Below, one piece after another: positions 23,337-32,360 of a stretch of DNA of 64,000 nt. This DNA comes from Planctomycetota bacterium (GTDB lineage: Bacteria; Planctomycetota; UBA1135; GCA-002686595), in NCBI GenBank assembly GCA_020638875.1, contig JACKHS010000019.1, positions 7,533 to 71,532 on the forward strand. The letters run 5' to 3'. Under the pieces are notes generated by a model. The model made no database searches. It saw only the letters and a list, made by a program, of their open reading frames with translations, and had not been told where the DNA came from. Within the stretch, counting starts at the first letter, position 1; each line of letters opens with the position of its first letter. Position numbers and translations under genes: made by a program.

Positions 23337-24101
23337 CTACAGGTCGGCGAGCAGCGACTCCAGGCGCACTCGCAGCGCGCCCAGCGTCTTCGACTTGAAG
23401 GAGTTGCGCGTGCGGTGCAGCGTCTCCACGGCCTCGCCGATGGCGTCGCGCGCGGCCGCGAGCTTGTTGCGGCCGTCGAAGGCCTCGGCCGCGCTCGGGT
23501 CGATGCCGACGCCGCCGGTGCCCGTCAGGCGCTTGAGGTCCTCGAGGCCGCCGAGGATGTTCGCCAGCGTGAGGTCGACGAAGGACTGCAGCGGTTGCAC
23601 GCGGTGGTCACCGCGCTGCTCCTGCAGGCACTCCTCGAGCAGCCCGGTCTGCTCGAGCGCGGCCGCCTGGCGCGCGCGCGAGTGCTCGATCGTCTGCAGC
23701 GTCTCGGCGTACCCGATCGCGCGGCGCACGGCCTCGAGCATCTTGTCGAAGTCGACCGGCTTGATGAGGTACGCGACCACCGACAGGTCGACCGCGCGCA
23801 CGGCCGTCGTGATGGACGGGTAGCCGGTCTGCAGGATCGCCGGCATGCCGCGCGCGACCTCGGGCAGGTCGCGGATCAACTCGAGGTCCGAGTTGCCGGG
23901 CATCTTGATGTCGGCGATCAGCAGCGAGTAGCGGCGCGTCTCGAGCAGGCGTCGCGCCTCGCCGCCGTCGGCGGCGCAGTCGCACGCGTAGCCCTCCTGG
24001 CGCAGGAGGTCCGCCGTGGTCTCGAGGATCGTCGCCTCGTCGTCGGCGATCAGGATCCGCGGCACCGCGCGCTCGGGAGCGTCGGGGATGAGGTCGGTCA
24101 T
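23337..24101 (-). CDS. Response regulator with helical output domain
   Basis: 254 residues. Receiver domain at about 14-130: I-L-I-A-D-D-E, phosphoacceptor Asp64 in L-L-I-A-D-I-K-M-P-G, conserved T (Q-T-G-Y-P) and K (Y-L-I-K-P). The C-terminal 110 residues are helical with no helix-turn-helix, catalytic or cyclase motif, so the output is unknown, perhaps a protein-interaction segment. It lies 130 bp downstream of an unknown gene on the same strand that has a STAS-like C-terminus. Confidence 0.85.
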   Translation of the reverse strand: MTDLIPDAPERAVPRILIADDEATILETTADLLRQEGYACDCAADGGEARRLLETRRYSLLIADIKMPGNSDLELIRDLPEVARGMPAILQTGYPSITTAVRAVDLSVVAYLIKPVDFDKMLEAVRRAIGYAETLQTIEHSRARQAAALEQTGLLEECLQEQRGDHRVQPLQSFVDLTLANILGGLEDLKRLTGTGGVGIDPSAAEAFDGRNKLAAARDAIGEAVETLHRTRNSFKSKTLGALRVRLESLLADL

Positions 24102-24231
24102 GGATGGGGAGAGCTGGGCTGGGGAGCCGGGCGTGCGCAGGGATCGGCGGCGCACGCACCCTCCAGCTTGCAGCGCGAGGCGCCCGGATGCCAGCGGCGG
24201 CCTCGCGCGGATCTCCCGTCGTTGCGCCGCT

Positions 24232-24939
24232 TCAGCCGAGCTGGAAGCAGCGCCCGAGGCTCGCCAGCAGCGAGTTCGAGCGCGGCCCGCGCCTGCCGAG
24301 GACGAGCGTCACCGCGCGCGGCGTGGGGCCCTGCGCGCGCCGCAGGCGCGCCAACGCGGCGAGCAGCGCCACCGGCACGCGCTCGAGCGCGCGCAGGTCG
24401 ACCGTCCAGGGAACTTGCCGGGGGCAGCGGCGCCACAGCTCGCCGAGGTCCGCGCAGGCCAGCTCGGCGCGCAGCGGCAGCTCGCGGCAGTGCGTCCCGA
24501 GGCGCAGCTCGAGCAGCCGCGCCTCGACGAGCAGGCCCGAGGGCAGGAAGAGCGGCGCGTACTCGGGCAGGCCGTCCCCGTCGCGCGGCGCGGCCCGGCG
24601 CTCGCTCGCGAGCACGCGCTGCGCGCCCTCCGCCCAGCCCAGGCGCTGCGCCACCTCGAGCAGGAGGTCGACGTCCTCGACCGCGAGGTCGACGTCGTCC
24701 TCGCGCAGGTCGAGCAGGAAGCCGCGCAGGCCGGCGCGCAGGCGCGCGCGCTCGGGATCGTCGTCGGCGGCACGCCGCGCGTCCGACTCCACGAGGTCGA
24801 GGGCCTGCAGCAAACGGTCGAGAACGGGCTCTTCGCCGCGTTCCGCGGCCAGCAGCTCGCGCGTGAAGCGCTGGAGGCCCGTGGGTTCGACGGCGAGCTC
24901 GAGGTCGCCCCTCCGCGAGGGGATCTGGGTGCTGTCCAT
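24232..24939 (-). CDS. Unknown protein with STAS-like C-terminus
   Basis: 235 residues from the ATG at 24939 (an in-frame ATG at 24996 would add 19 residues). The middle is acidic and helical (L-L-Q-A-L-D-L-V-E-S-D, D-D-V-D-L-A-V-E-D-V-D-L-L-L-E). The last 60 residues read like a STAS/anti-anti-sigma fold: V-P-W-T-V-D-L-R-A-L-E-R-V, an alanine-rich helix, and A-V-T-L-V-L-G before a final helix. It may work with the response regulator downstream. The family is not certain. Confidence 0.55.
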   Translation of the reverse strand: MDSTQIPSRRGDLELAVEPTGLQRFTRELLAAERGEEPVLDRLLQALDLVESDARRAADDDPERARLRAGLRGFLLDLREDDVDLAVEDVDLLLEVAQRLGWAEGAQRVLASERRAAPRDGDGLPEYAPLFLPSGLLVEARLLELRLGTHCRELPLRAELACADLGELWRRCPRQVPWTVDLRALERVPVALLAALARLRRAQGPTPRAVTLVLGRRGPRSNSLLASLGRCFQLG

Positions 24940-25281
24940 GGAGAACGGCGCAAGGGACTCGACCCAAGCAAGAAGACGCACGCACCGCGGCCTCACGTCG
25001 TCGTGAGTTCCGTGGTCCGTGCGCCTTCGACTTGCGGGACCTGTCGTCCGCCCGCCAAGGCCGCCGAGCTGCGAGCCCCGGCGTCTCCTCGTCTCGGTCT
25101 TCGAATGGGGAGCCGCGGCTCCTCGGCCGAAACTCTAGCGCTCGTCGCGCGCGATCCCAGCGTCAAGTGCAGCCCTCTCCTGGTCGGGCACGACGGGCCG
25201 CGAGGCGACGGAAGCATCCCCGTCGATGTTCCGCGGATCTTCGCGCGCGCTCGCGCCGCAGCGTTCGAGCGCGCCGCGGCG
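24940..25281. other. Divergent intergenic region
   Basis: About 340 bp between the STAS-like gene and the PVC cytochrome gene. A minus-strand TAGAGT near 25131-25136 is a possible promoter for the leftward genes and would give a leader of about 185 nt. No repeat or gene was seen. Confidence 0.35.
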
Positions 25282-25287
25282 TATCCT
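25282..25287 (+). promoter_or_regulatory. -10 box TATCCT of the PVC cytochrome gene
   Basis: TATCCT ends 6 nt before the ATG at 25294; a leaderless mRNA is predicted. Confidence 0.5.
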
Positions 25288-25293
25288 CCGCGC

Positions 25294-28200
25294 ATGTCGC
25301 TCTCCCTGCTCTTCGCCGCGCTGTCGCCGTTCGTCCAAGACGCCTCCCTCGCCGCGCTCGAGGTGCCCGCGGGGCTCGAGGTCTCGCTCTGGGCCGAGTC
25401 GCCCCGGCTCTACAACCCCACCGCGATGGACGTCGACGCGTCCGGGCGCCTGTGGGTGACCGAGGCGGTCAACTACCGCAAGTGGGGCGGGCGCAACCCG
25501 GGCCTCGAGCACCCCGGCGGCGACCGCGTCGTCGTGCTCGAGGACACCGACGGCGACGGGCGCTGCGATCGCTCGACGGTGTTCGCGCAGGACGCGGACC
25601 TCGTCGCGCCGCTCGGCATCCTCGTGCTCGGCGAGGGGCGCGTGCTCGTGTCGTGCTCGCCGAACGCGTGGCTCTACACCGACAGCGACGGCGACCTCGT
25701 GGCCGACCGACGCGAGGTCTTCCTCACCGGCTTCGGCGGCTTCGACCACGACCACGGGTTGCACTCCTTCGTCGCCGGGCCCGACGGGCGCTGGTACGCG
25801 GCGGCCGGCAACGCGGGGCCGCACATCGTGCAGGACCGCGACGGCTGGACGCTGCGCTCGGGCTCGATCTACGTCGGCGGCGGGCCGCAGGTGGCCGACA
25901 ACAAGCCGGGCCTCGTGAGCGACGACGGGCGCGTGTGGACCGGCGGCCTCGTGCTGCGCGTCGGTCCCGACGCGCGCGGCCTCGCGGTGCTCGCGCACGA
26001 CTTCCGCAACGACTACGAGGTCGCGCTCGACTCCTTCGGCAACCTCTTCGTCAGCGACAACGACGACGACGGCAACCAGAGCTGCCGCACCGCGTGGGTG
26101 ATGGAGGGCGGCGACTACGGTTACTTCGCGGGCAACGGTTCGCGCACCTGGGGCGCCGACCGCCGGCCCGAGCAGCCCACGCCGCGCGCGCACTGGCACG
26201 CCGACGACCCGGGCGTGATGCCGTCCGGCACGATCAACGGCGCCGGCGGACCGACGGGCGTGTGCGTCTACGAGGGCGCGCTGCTCGCCGACTGGATCGA
26301 CGGCGCCGTACTGAACGCCGACGCCGGCCGCAACGTCGTCTACGCGCACCGGCCGCGCGCGGTCGGCGCGGGCGTCGAGCTCGAGCCCGGCTGGCTCGTG
26401 CGCACGCGGCCCGGCGCGAGCGGCGAGCGCGCGAGCTGGTTCCGTCCCAGCGACGTGTGCGTCGGCACCGACGGCGCGGTGTACGTCGCCGACTGGTACG
26501 ACCCCGGCGTCGGGGGACACGGCATGGGCGACCGCGAGGCGTACGGCCGCATCCTGCGCATCGCGCCCGCGGGCGCGCCGACCGCGCCGGTGAAGCTCGA
26601 CCCGCGCACGCCGCAAGGCGCCTTCCAGGCGCTGCGCTCGCCCGCGCCGAGCGTGCGCGCGCAGGGCGCGGCCGGCCTCCTGAACAACAAGGCCATCGGC
26701 CAGCGCCTGCTCACCGCCGCCGCCGCGCGCGACGCGGACCGCCGCGTGCGCGCGCGCGCGCTCTGGCTGCTCGCCGCGTACGGGCCGCGCTACCACGGCT
26801 ACGTGGAGGGCGCGCTCTACGGCGACGACGTCGACCTGCGCATCACGGCGTTGCGCGCGCTACGCGCCGCGGACGCGGACACGTCGAAGCACTGGGCGCG
26901 GCTCGCGCAGGACCCGTCGCCGGCCGTGCGACGCGAGCTGCTCGTCACGCTGCGCGACGTGCCGCTCGAGGCGTGCGAGGACGCGCTGCTCGAGCTCGCC
27001 GCGCGCTACGACGGCGCGGACCGCACCTACCTCGAAGCCTTCGGCTACGCCGTCGACGGCGAGGTGGACGAGCTCTTCCCGCTGCTGGCGGCCGACTTCG
27101 GCGACCCGCCGGCGCGCTGGGACGCGCGCTTCGCGGGGCTCGTCTGGCGCCTGCACCCCGCGGCCGCGGTGGAGGGGCTGAAGGCCCGCGCGATGACCGT
27201 CACCGTGCCGCTCGCCGAGCGCCGCCGCGCGCTCGACGCGCTGGCGTTCGTGAAGGACCGGAGCGCCGGCGAGGCCATGCTGGACCTCGCGCAGGTCGGC
27301 CCCGAGGACACGCGCGGCTACGCGCAGTGGTGGATCCGGAACCGCGACGCCAACGACTGGCGCGCGTACAAGCTGCTCGATCAGCTCGGCCGCACCGATC
27401 TCTCCCACGCCGAGAAGCTCTGGGAGAGCGGCGTCATCACGGCCGGCGCGCGCTCGGTGTCGGTCGACGTGCGCGGCGCGCAGCGCCTGTGGCTGGTGGC
27501 CGGCGAGGCGGGCGACGGCAACGGCCACGACTGGGCCGACTGGATCGAGCCCGAGCTCGTCGGCGACGCGGGCACGCTGCGGCTGACCGACATCGCCTGG
27601 ACCGCGGCGAGCGCCGGCTGGGGCGCGCCGCACGTCAACGGCAACGCGCTCGGCGCGCCGCTCTCGGTCGAGGGCGTGACGCCCGGGTGGGGCCTCGGCA
27701 CGCACGCGCGGTCGGTGATCGAGTACGCGCTGCCGCCGGGCTACCACACCTTCCGCTGCCGCGTCGCGCCGGACGACGGCGGCGTGACGCAGCCGGGCGC
27801 GAACACCTCGATCGCGTTCGAGGTCTACGCGCAGCGCGCGCGCGACCGCAGCGCGCTCCTGGCGCGCGAGCGCACGCTGCTCGACGAGCAGGCGTCGCCC
27901 GCGGCGCGCGCGGAGGCCGCCGCCTTCCTCGCCGCCGATGCGGAGGGCGGGCTCATGCTGATCCAGCACGCGAAGGCCGGCGCGCTCACGCCCGAGCTCG
28001 AGCGCGCGGCCGCCGGCGCGATCTTCGCGAACCCCGACCTGGCCGTGCGCGCGCTCGCGAGCGAGGTGTTCCGGCGCCCGGGCGAGGAGACCGCGGCGCT
28101 GCCCAGCCTCGACGCGCTGCTCGCGCTCGAGGGCGACCCCGCGCGCGGCGCGCGGCTGTTCCGCAGCACCGAAGCGCAGTGCTCGAGCTGTCACACCTAC

Positions 28201-29148
28201 GCCGGCCTCGGCGGCGAGGTCGGCCCCGAGCTCACCGCGATCCACACGAAGTACGCGCCGCGCGAGCTCTTCGACGCGATCCTGAACCCCTCGGCCGCGA
28301 TCGCCTTCGGCTACGACTCGTGGGTGCTGTCGGTGAAGGACATCGGGCTCCTCTCGGGCTTCGTCCTCGCGGACGGCGAGACGGTGGTGTTGAAGGACAC
28401 CAGCGGCCTGCGCCACGTGATCCCCGCCGGCGACATCGAAGCGCGCACCAAGCAGGCGCTCTCGACCATGCCGCAAGGCGTCGCGCTCGGCCTCGGCGCG
28501 CAAGGCATCGCCGACCTCGTCGCGTTCCTGGCGCAGGACCCCGCCGCGCAACCCGTGTACGGCCCGCCGGTGCGGCTGTTCGACGGCCAGGACCTCGCGG
28601 GCTGGACGTGGTACCTGTCGGAGGAGGGCGCCGACCCGGCCGCGACGTGGACGGTGAAGGACGGCGTGCTGCGCTGCGAGGGCCGACCGATCGGCTACCT
28701 GCGCACGGAGGAGGCGTACACGAACTTCACCCTGACGCTCGAGTGGCGCTTCGACCCCGCCGCGGGTCCGGGCAACTCGGGCGTGCTGCTGCGCATGATT
28801 GGCGAGGACAAGGTCTGGCCCAAGTCGATCGAGTGCCAGCTCCACCACCAGAACGCCGGCGACATCTGGAACATCGACAAGTTCCCGATGCGCGTCGACG
28901 AGGCGCGCACGAACGGGCGGCGCACGACCAAGCTCGCGCCGTCGTCGGAGAAGCCGCTCGGCGAGTGGAACCGCTACGAGATCACCATCGACCGCGGCGA
29001 GCTGAGGCTCGTCGTCAACGGGGTGCTGCAGAACACGGCGAGCTGGTGCGACGAGGTGCCGGGGTTCGTCTGCCTGCAGTCCGAGGGCGCGGTGATCGAG
29101 TTCCGCGACATCGTGCTGCAACCCATCGTCGGTCACGTGCCGCGCTGA
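25294..29148 (+). CDS. PVC-type dehydrogenase / HEAT / NPCBM-like / cytochrome c / DUF1080 protein
   Basis: 1284 residues, secreted (short N-terminal hydrophobic segment ending near Q-D-A). Order: a beta-propeller PVC-type membrane-bound dehydrogenase domain (about 20-430); HEAT-like helical repeats (about 440-690); a putative carbohydrate-binding NPCBM-like domain (about 713-847); a heme site C963-S-S-C-H967 within a cytochrome domain (about 940-1075); and a DUF1080/3-keto-disaccharide hydrolase domain from about 1093 (V-R-L-F-D-G-Q-D-L-A-G-W) to the end. The whole suggests extracellular oxidation and cleavage of sugars with electrons passed to the heme. Fusion of DUF1080 to this scaffold is known in the phylum; the substrate is inferred. 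Confidence 0.88.
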   Translation: MSLSLLFAALSPFVQDASLAALEVPAGLEVSLWAESPRLYNPTAMDVDASGRLWVTEAVNYRKWGGRNPGLEHPGGDRVVVLEDTDGDGRCDRSTVFAQDADLVAPLGILVLGEGRVLVSCSPNAWLYTDSDGDLVADRREVFLTGFGGFDHDHGLHSFVAGPDGRWYAAAGNAGPHIVQDRDGWTLRSGSIYVGGGPQVADNKPGLVSDDGRVWTGGLVLRVGPDARGLAVLAHDFRNDYEVALDSFGNLFVSDNDDDGNQSCRTAWVMEGGDYGYFAGNGSRTWGADRRPEQPTPRAHWHADDPGVMPSGTINGAGGPTGVCVYEGALLADWIDGAVLNADAGRNVVYAHRPRAVGAGVELEPGWLVRTRPGASGERASWFRPSDVCVGTDGAVYVADWYDPGVGGHGMGDREAYGRILRIAPAGAPTAPVKLDPRTPQGAFQALRSPAPSVRAQGAAGLLNNKAIGQRLLTAAAARDADRRVRARALWLLAAYGPRYHGYVEGALYGDDVDLRITALRALRAADADTSKHWARLAQDPSPAVRRELLVTLRDVPLEACEDALLELAARYDGADRTYLEAFGYAVDGEVDELFPLLAADFGDPPARWDARFAGLVWRLHPAAAVEGLKARAMTVTVPLAERRRALDALAFVKDRSAGEAMLDLAQVGPEDTRGYAQWWIRNRDANDWRAYKLLDQLGRTDLSHAEKLWESGVITAGARSVSVDVRGAQRLWLVAGEAGDGNGHDWADWIEPELVGDAGTLRLTDIAWTAASAGWGAPHVNGNALGAPLSVEGVTPGWGLGTHARSVIEYALPPGYHTFRCRVAPDDGGVTQPGANTSIAFEVYAQRARDRSALLARERTLLDEQASPAARAEAAAFLAADAEGGLMLIQHAKAGALTPELERAAAGAIFANPDLAVRALASEVFRRPGEETAALPSLDALLALEGDPARGARLFRSTEAQCSSCHTYAGLGGEVGPELTAIHTKYAPRELFDAILNPSAAIAFGYDSWVLSVKDIGLLSGFVLADGETVVLKDTSGLRHVIPAGDIEARTKQALSTMPQGVALGLGAQGIADLVAFLAQDPAAQPVYGPPVRLFDGQDLAGWTWYLSEEGADPAATWTVKDGVLRCEGRPIGYLRTEEAYTNFTLTLEWRFDPAAGPGNSGVLLRMIGEDKVWPKSIECQLHHQNAGDIWNIDKFPMRVDEARTNGRRTTKLAPSSEKPLGEWNRYEITIDRGELRLVVNGVLQNTASWCDEVPGFVCLQSEGAVIEFRDIVLQPIVGHVPR

Positions 29149-29152
29149 CGGC

Positions 29153-29899
29153 GTGACGCCCGAGGTCGGCTGGATGGCCGCCGCGCTGCTCGTGGCGGGC
29201 TTCGTGCAGGGCACGGTGGGCTTCGGCTTCGGGATGATCTCGATGGCCGTGCTGCCGCACCTGTTCGGCGTGCGCGCGAGCGTGCCGGTCGTGTCGCTCT
29301 TGGGCCTGGTGATGTGCCTCGGCGTGTGGTGGCGCTGGCGCGCGGCGTTCGTGCCGCGCGCCGTGGTCGCGCCGCTCGTCGGCAGCGTCGTCGGTGCCCC
29401 GCTCGGCGCGTACTTCCTCGCCTCGATCGCGCGCGGGCTCGCGCTCGGCCTGCTCGGCGCGGTGATGCTCGCCGTGGCGCTGCCCTCGCTCCTCGCGGCG
29501 GCGCGCGGCGCGGACGGGCGTGTGCGGCGGCTCGAGGGCGTGCGCCGCTACGGCTTCCCGATCGGCGTCGTGAGCGGGCTCTTCGGCGGCGCGTTCAACT
29601 CCGGCGGCCCGCCGGTGATCCTCTACGGTCAAGCGAGCGGCTGGGCGCCGGCGGCGTTCCGCTCGCAACTCCAGGCGATCTTCTTCTGCTCGTCGCTGGC
29701 GCAGCTCGCGATGCTCGGCGCGCGCGGCGTGGCGACGCGCGAGTCGCTCGAGCTCGCCGGCCTCGGCCTGCCCGCGGTGCTCGTCGGCCTGACGCTCGGC
29801 GGCCGCTGCGCCGAGCGCCTGGACACGCGCGCGTTCCGCGTCACGGTCTGGGCGCTGCTCGCGGCGCTCGGGCTGAACTTCGTGCGGCAGGCGCTGTGA
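29153..29899 (+). CDS. TauE/SafE family sulfite/organosulfonate exporter
   Basis: 248 residues from a GTG 4 bp after the cytochrome gene stop. About eight hydrophobic segments; the family repeat is seen as G-F-V-Q-G-T-V-G-F-G-F-G near the start and G-L-F-G-G-A-F-N-S-G-G-P-P in the second half. The family moves sulfite, sulfoacetate or similar anions, but assignments are loose. Tight spacing suggests co-transcription with the giant cytochrome. It is convergent with the rhomboid gene, one base away. Confidence 0.85.
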   Translation: MTPEVGWMAAALLVAGFVQGTVGFGFGMISMAVLPHLFGVRASVPVVSLLGLVMCLGVWWRWRAAFVPRAVVAPLVGSVVGAPLGAYFLASIARGLALGLLGAVMLAVALPSLLAAARGADGRVRRLEGVRRYGFPIGVVSGLFGGAFNSGGPPVILYGQASGWAPAAFRSQLQAIFFCSSLAQLAMLGARGVATRESLELAGLGLPAVLVGLTLGGRCAERLDTRAFRVTVWALLAALGLNFVRQAL

Positions 29900-29900
29900 G

Positions 29901-30908
29901 TCAGCGGCCGAGGCGCGCGTCGCAGGCGGCCGCGAGCTCGTTCACGCCCGGCTCGTCGGCGTGGAGCTCGCGCGCGCGGCGCGCATCGGCGAGCGCGCCC
30001 TCGAGCTCGTCGAGCTGCAGCCGCGCGAAGCCGCGGATGTAGTAGACGCGCGCCAGCATGGGCGGCGTGTCGGCGCCGCGATCGAACCTGGCGAGCACCT
30101 CGTCGCACCGGGGCTCGAGCTCGCTCCACGCCTTCCGCTCGGCCAGCTCGTCCAGCGCGTCCAGCTCGGCCTGGAACGCGCGCACGCCGCCCTGGTCGGC
30201 CCACGCGCGCTCTACGAGTGCGAGCTCGTGCTGGCCGGTCCACTCCAGCAGCGGCTGGCGCCCGACCGCGCCGGCCGCGAGGCACGCGGCGACGAAGCCG
30301 CCGTACAGGCCCAACCGCAGGTTGCGCGCGCGCGCCGGCGCGAACCCCGCCCACGCCGCGACCCAGCCCAGCGCGCAGCCCACGCCGTGCGCCGTGTTGC
30401 CGATGTTCAAGAGCCCCAGGCGCGTGGCGACGAGGCACAGGAAGAACCAGCCGACCAGCGTGCGGATCGTCGCGGCCGGCAGCAGCCCGCGGTACGCGTC
30501 GACGCGCGTGTTCGCGTACCACGTCAGCCCGAACAGGCCGTACAGCACGCCCGACAGGCCGACGCCGCCGAAGCCGACCGCGAACTCCGCCGCGCCCGAG
30601 CCCGCCGCGAGCGTCACGAGCAGCAGCACGTAGCGCAGCGGCGGCATGCGCGTCTCGACCGCGAGGCCGATCTGCGCGAAGAACATCAGGTTGAAGAGGA
30701 TGTGGATCGCGTTGACGTGCGCGAGCGTCGAGGTCAGCAGGCGCCAGGGCTGCGCGCCGAACGCGGCCGGCGTCATCACGACGAACTCGGCCTGCGGCGT
30801 GTACCAGAACACCGCGGTCGTGACGATCGCGAGCACGCACGTCGCGAGCGTGATCGGGGCGTAGCGCAGCAGCAAGAGCGGCAGCGACGGGTGTTCGGGG
30901 TCGCGCAC
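29901..30908 (-). CDS. Rhomboid family serine protease with helical C-terminal tail
   Basis: 335 residues from a GTG. About six membrane helices in 1-215. The catalytic pair is visible: Ser119 in G-L-S119-G-V-L-Y-G and His174 in N-T-A-H174-G-V-G. H-V-N-A-I-H-I-L-F-N (64-73) is the helix-2 rhomboid motif. The C-terminal 110 residues are soluble, acidic and TPR-like (L-A-R-V-Y-Y-I-R-G-F-A-R-L-Q). Rhomboids cleave membrane proteins within the bilayer. It is 3 bp downstream of the sorbosone-like gene and in its operon. Confidence 0.88.
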   Translation of the reverse strand: MRDPEHPSLPLLLLRYAPITLATCVLAIVTTAVFWYTPQAEFVVMTPAAFGAQPWRLLTSTLAHVNAIHILFNLMFFAQIGLAVETRMPPLRYVLLLVTLAAGSGAAEFAVGFGGVGLSGVLYGLFGLTWYANTRVDAYRGLLPAATIRTLVGWFFLCLVATRLGLLNIGNTAHGVGCALGWVAAWAGFAPARARNLRLGLYGGFVAACLAAGAVGRQPLLEWTGQHELALVERAWADQGGVRAFQAELDALDELAERKAWSELEPRCDEVLARFDRGADTPPMLARVYYIRGFARLQLDELEGALADARRARELHADEPGVNELAAACDARLGR

Positions 30909-30911
30909 GGG

Positions 30912-32360
30912 CTACTCCGCCAGCTCGATCAGCGTGTAGTACGCCTCGGGGTGCAACAGCGGCAGCCCCGCGGCCGAGCGCAGCCCGTCGGCGTGCAGCT
31001 CGTGCACGTAGCCCGCGCGCAGCCCGTCGACGGCGAGCCGCACGCGCGAACCGTCCTCGCTGACCGTGGCGGCGCTGACCTCGAGCGCCCGCGTGTCCGT
31101 CTCGGGGCTGCCGTACGTGCTGTGCAGCAGGTAGGTGTAGCTCGTGAGCCGGTACGCCGCCGGATCGCTCGCGCGCGCGCGATCCACCGGCTGCGTCAGC
31201 TCGAGCTCGAAGCCGCCCGGCACCGCGCTCATCGCGTGCACCTCGAAGGGCACCACGCCGCTCCACGTGAGGCGCTCGAGACCCTCGGTCTTGTTGCCCT
31301 TCGAGCCCCAGCCGCGGTTCGTCTCGCCGACGAAGAGCGAGTGGTCCGCGCCCCACGCGAGCCGCAGCGCGCCGCACTGCAAGCCCTCGCGGAACGGGTA
31401 GCACGCGCCCTGCCAGCGGCCCTTCACGCGCTCGAGCGTCACGCGCATGACCGAGGCGTGGTGCTGGTCGGCGACGAAGAGCTGGCCGGCGAAGGGTCCG
31501 AACGCGCCGCCGGTGGTGTCCCACACCATGCCGGCCGGCGACTGCCCCATCTTGTCGTACGGGAACCAGACCGCCGGCAGCTTGAAGCTCGGCCAGCGCT
31601 CGGCGACCGCGGGCATCGGCATGCCGTCCGGCGGCGGCTTCGGCACCGGGTAGGTCCACTCGGGCAGGTCGCACGACGCGATGCCCCACGGGTGGCCGTG
31701 GAAGTCGCCCGGCTCGAGGTGCGCGAGCTTGGACGCGCCGCACCACTCGCCCTGGTTGTCGGTGTAGAAGACGTCGCCCCACGGCGCGACCTCGACGCCC
31801 GCCGGCGAGCGCAAGCCCGCGCACACCGGCGTCCACGCGCCGTCGGGCGTGATCTTCAGCGCGAAGCCGCGCCACGCGACGCGGCCGAAGGGCTCGTCGC
31901 CGAAGGGCTTGTTCAGCGTGATCCACAGGTTGCCGTCGTGGTCGACGCGCGGCCCGAAGTCGTACTCGTGGTAGTTGCCGCTGATGCGCCACGCGTCGCA
32001 GACCGTCTCGAGCTCGTCCATGCGATCGTCGCCGTCGGTGTCGCGCATGCGCGACAGCTCGCCGCGCTGCGTGACCCAGATCCAGCCGGCGTGCTCGAGC
32101 AGGCCGAGCGGCTCCTGCAGGCCGTCCGCGTAGCGCGTGTAGCGCACGCCCTCGCCGTCGGGCGCGTAGGCGCCGTCGAGCACGAAGACCTCGCCGCGGC
32201 GCGTCGCGACCATGGGGCGGCCGTCGGCGAGCACCGCGAGGCCGCTGACCTCGAGCACCACGTCGTCGGGCACGGCGAGCGTGACGACCGGGTAGACGTC
32301 GGCCTCGCGCGGCGCCTGCGCTTGCGCCGCGAGCGCGGCGAGGAGCGGGAGGATCACCAT
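30912..32360 (-). CDS. Secreted sugar (sorbosone/glucose) dehydrogenase-like beta-propeller
   Basis: 482 residues with a signal peptide (MVILPLLAALAAQAQA). The body is a six-bladed propeller of the kind found in soluble glucose/L-sorbosone dehydrogenases: G-L-A-V-L-A-D-G-R-P, Q-E-P-L-G-L-L, D-T-D-G-D-D-R, G-L-R-S-P-A-G-V and A-D-Q-H-H-A-S-V. PQQ or calcium binding is likely by family but cannot be proven. The last part (about 385-480) is an Ig-like segment. Its ATG overlaps the stop of the five-heme cytochrome gene, so electrons could pass to that protein. Confidence 0.82.
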   Translation of the reverse strand: MVILPLLAALAAQAQAPREADVYPVVTLAVPDDVVLEVSGLAVLADGRPMVATRRGEVFVLDGAYAPDGEGVRYTRYADGLQEPLGLLEHAGWIWVTQRGELSRMRDTDGDDRMDELETVCDAWRISGNYHEYDFGPRVDHDGNLWITLNKPFGDEPFGRVAWRGFALKITPDGAWTPVCAGLRSPAGVEVAPWGDVFYTDNQGEWCGASKLAHLEPGDFHGHPWGIASCDLPEWTYPVPKPPPDGMPMPAVAERWPSFKLPAVWFPYDKMGQSPAGMVWDTTGGAFGPFAGQLFVADQHHASVMRVTLERVKGRWQGACYPFREGLQCGALRLAWGADHSLFVGETNRGWGSKGNKTEGLERLTWSGVVPFEVHAMSAVPGGFELELTQPVDRARASDPAAYRLTSYTYLLHSTYGSPETDTRALEVSAATVSEDGSRVRLAVDGLRAGYVHELHADGLRSAAGLPLLHPEAYYTLIELAE

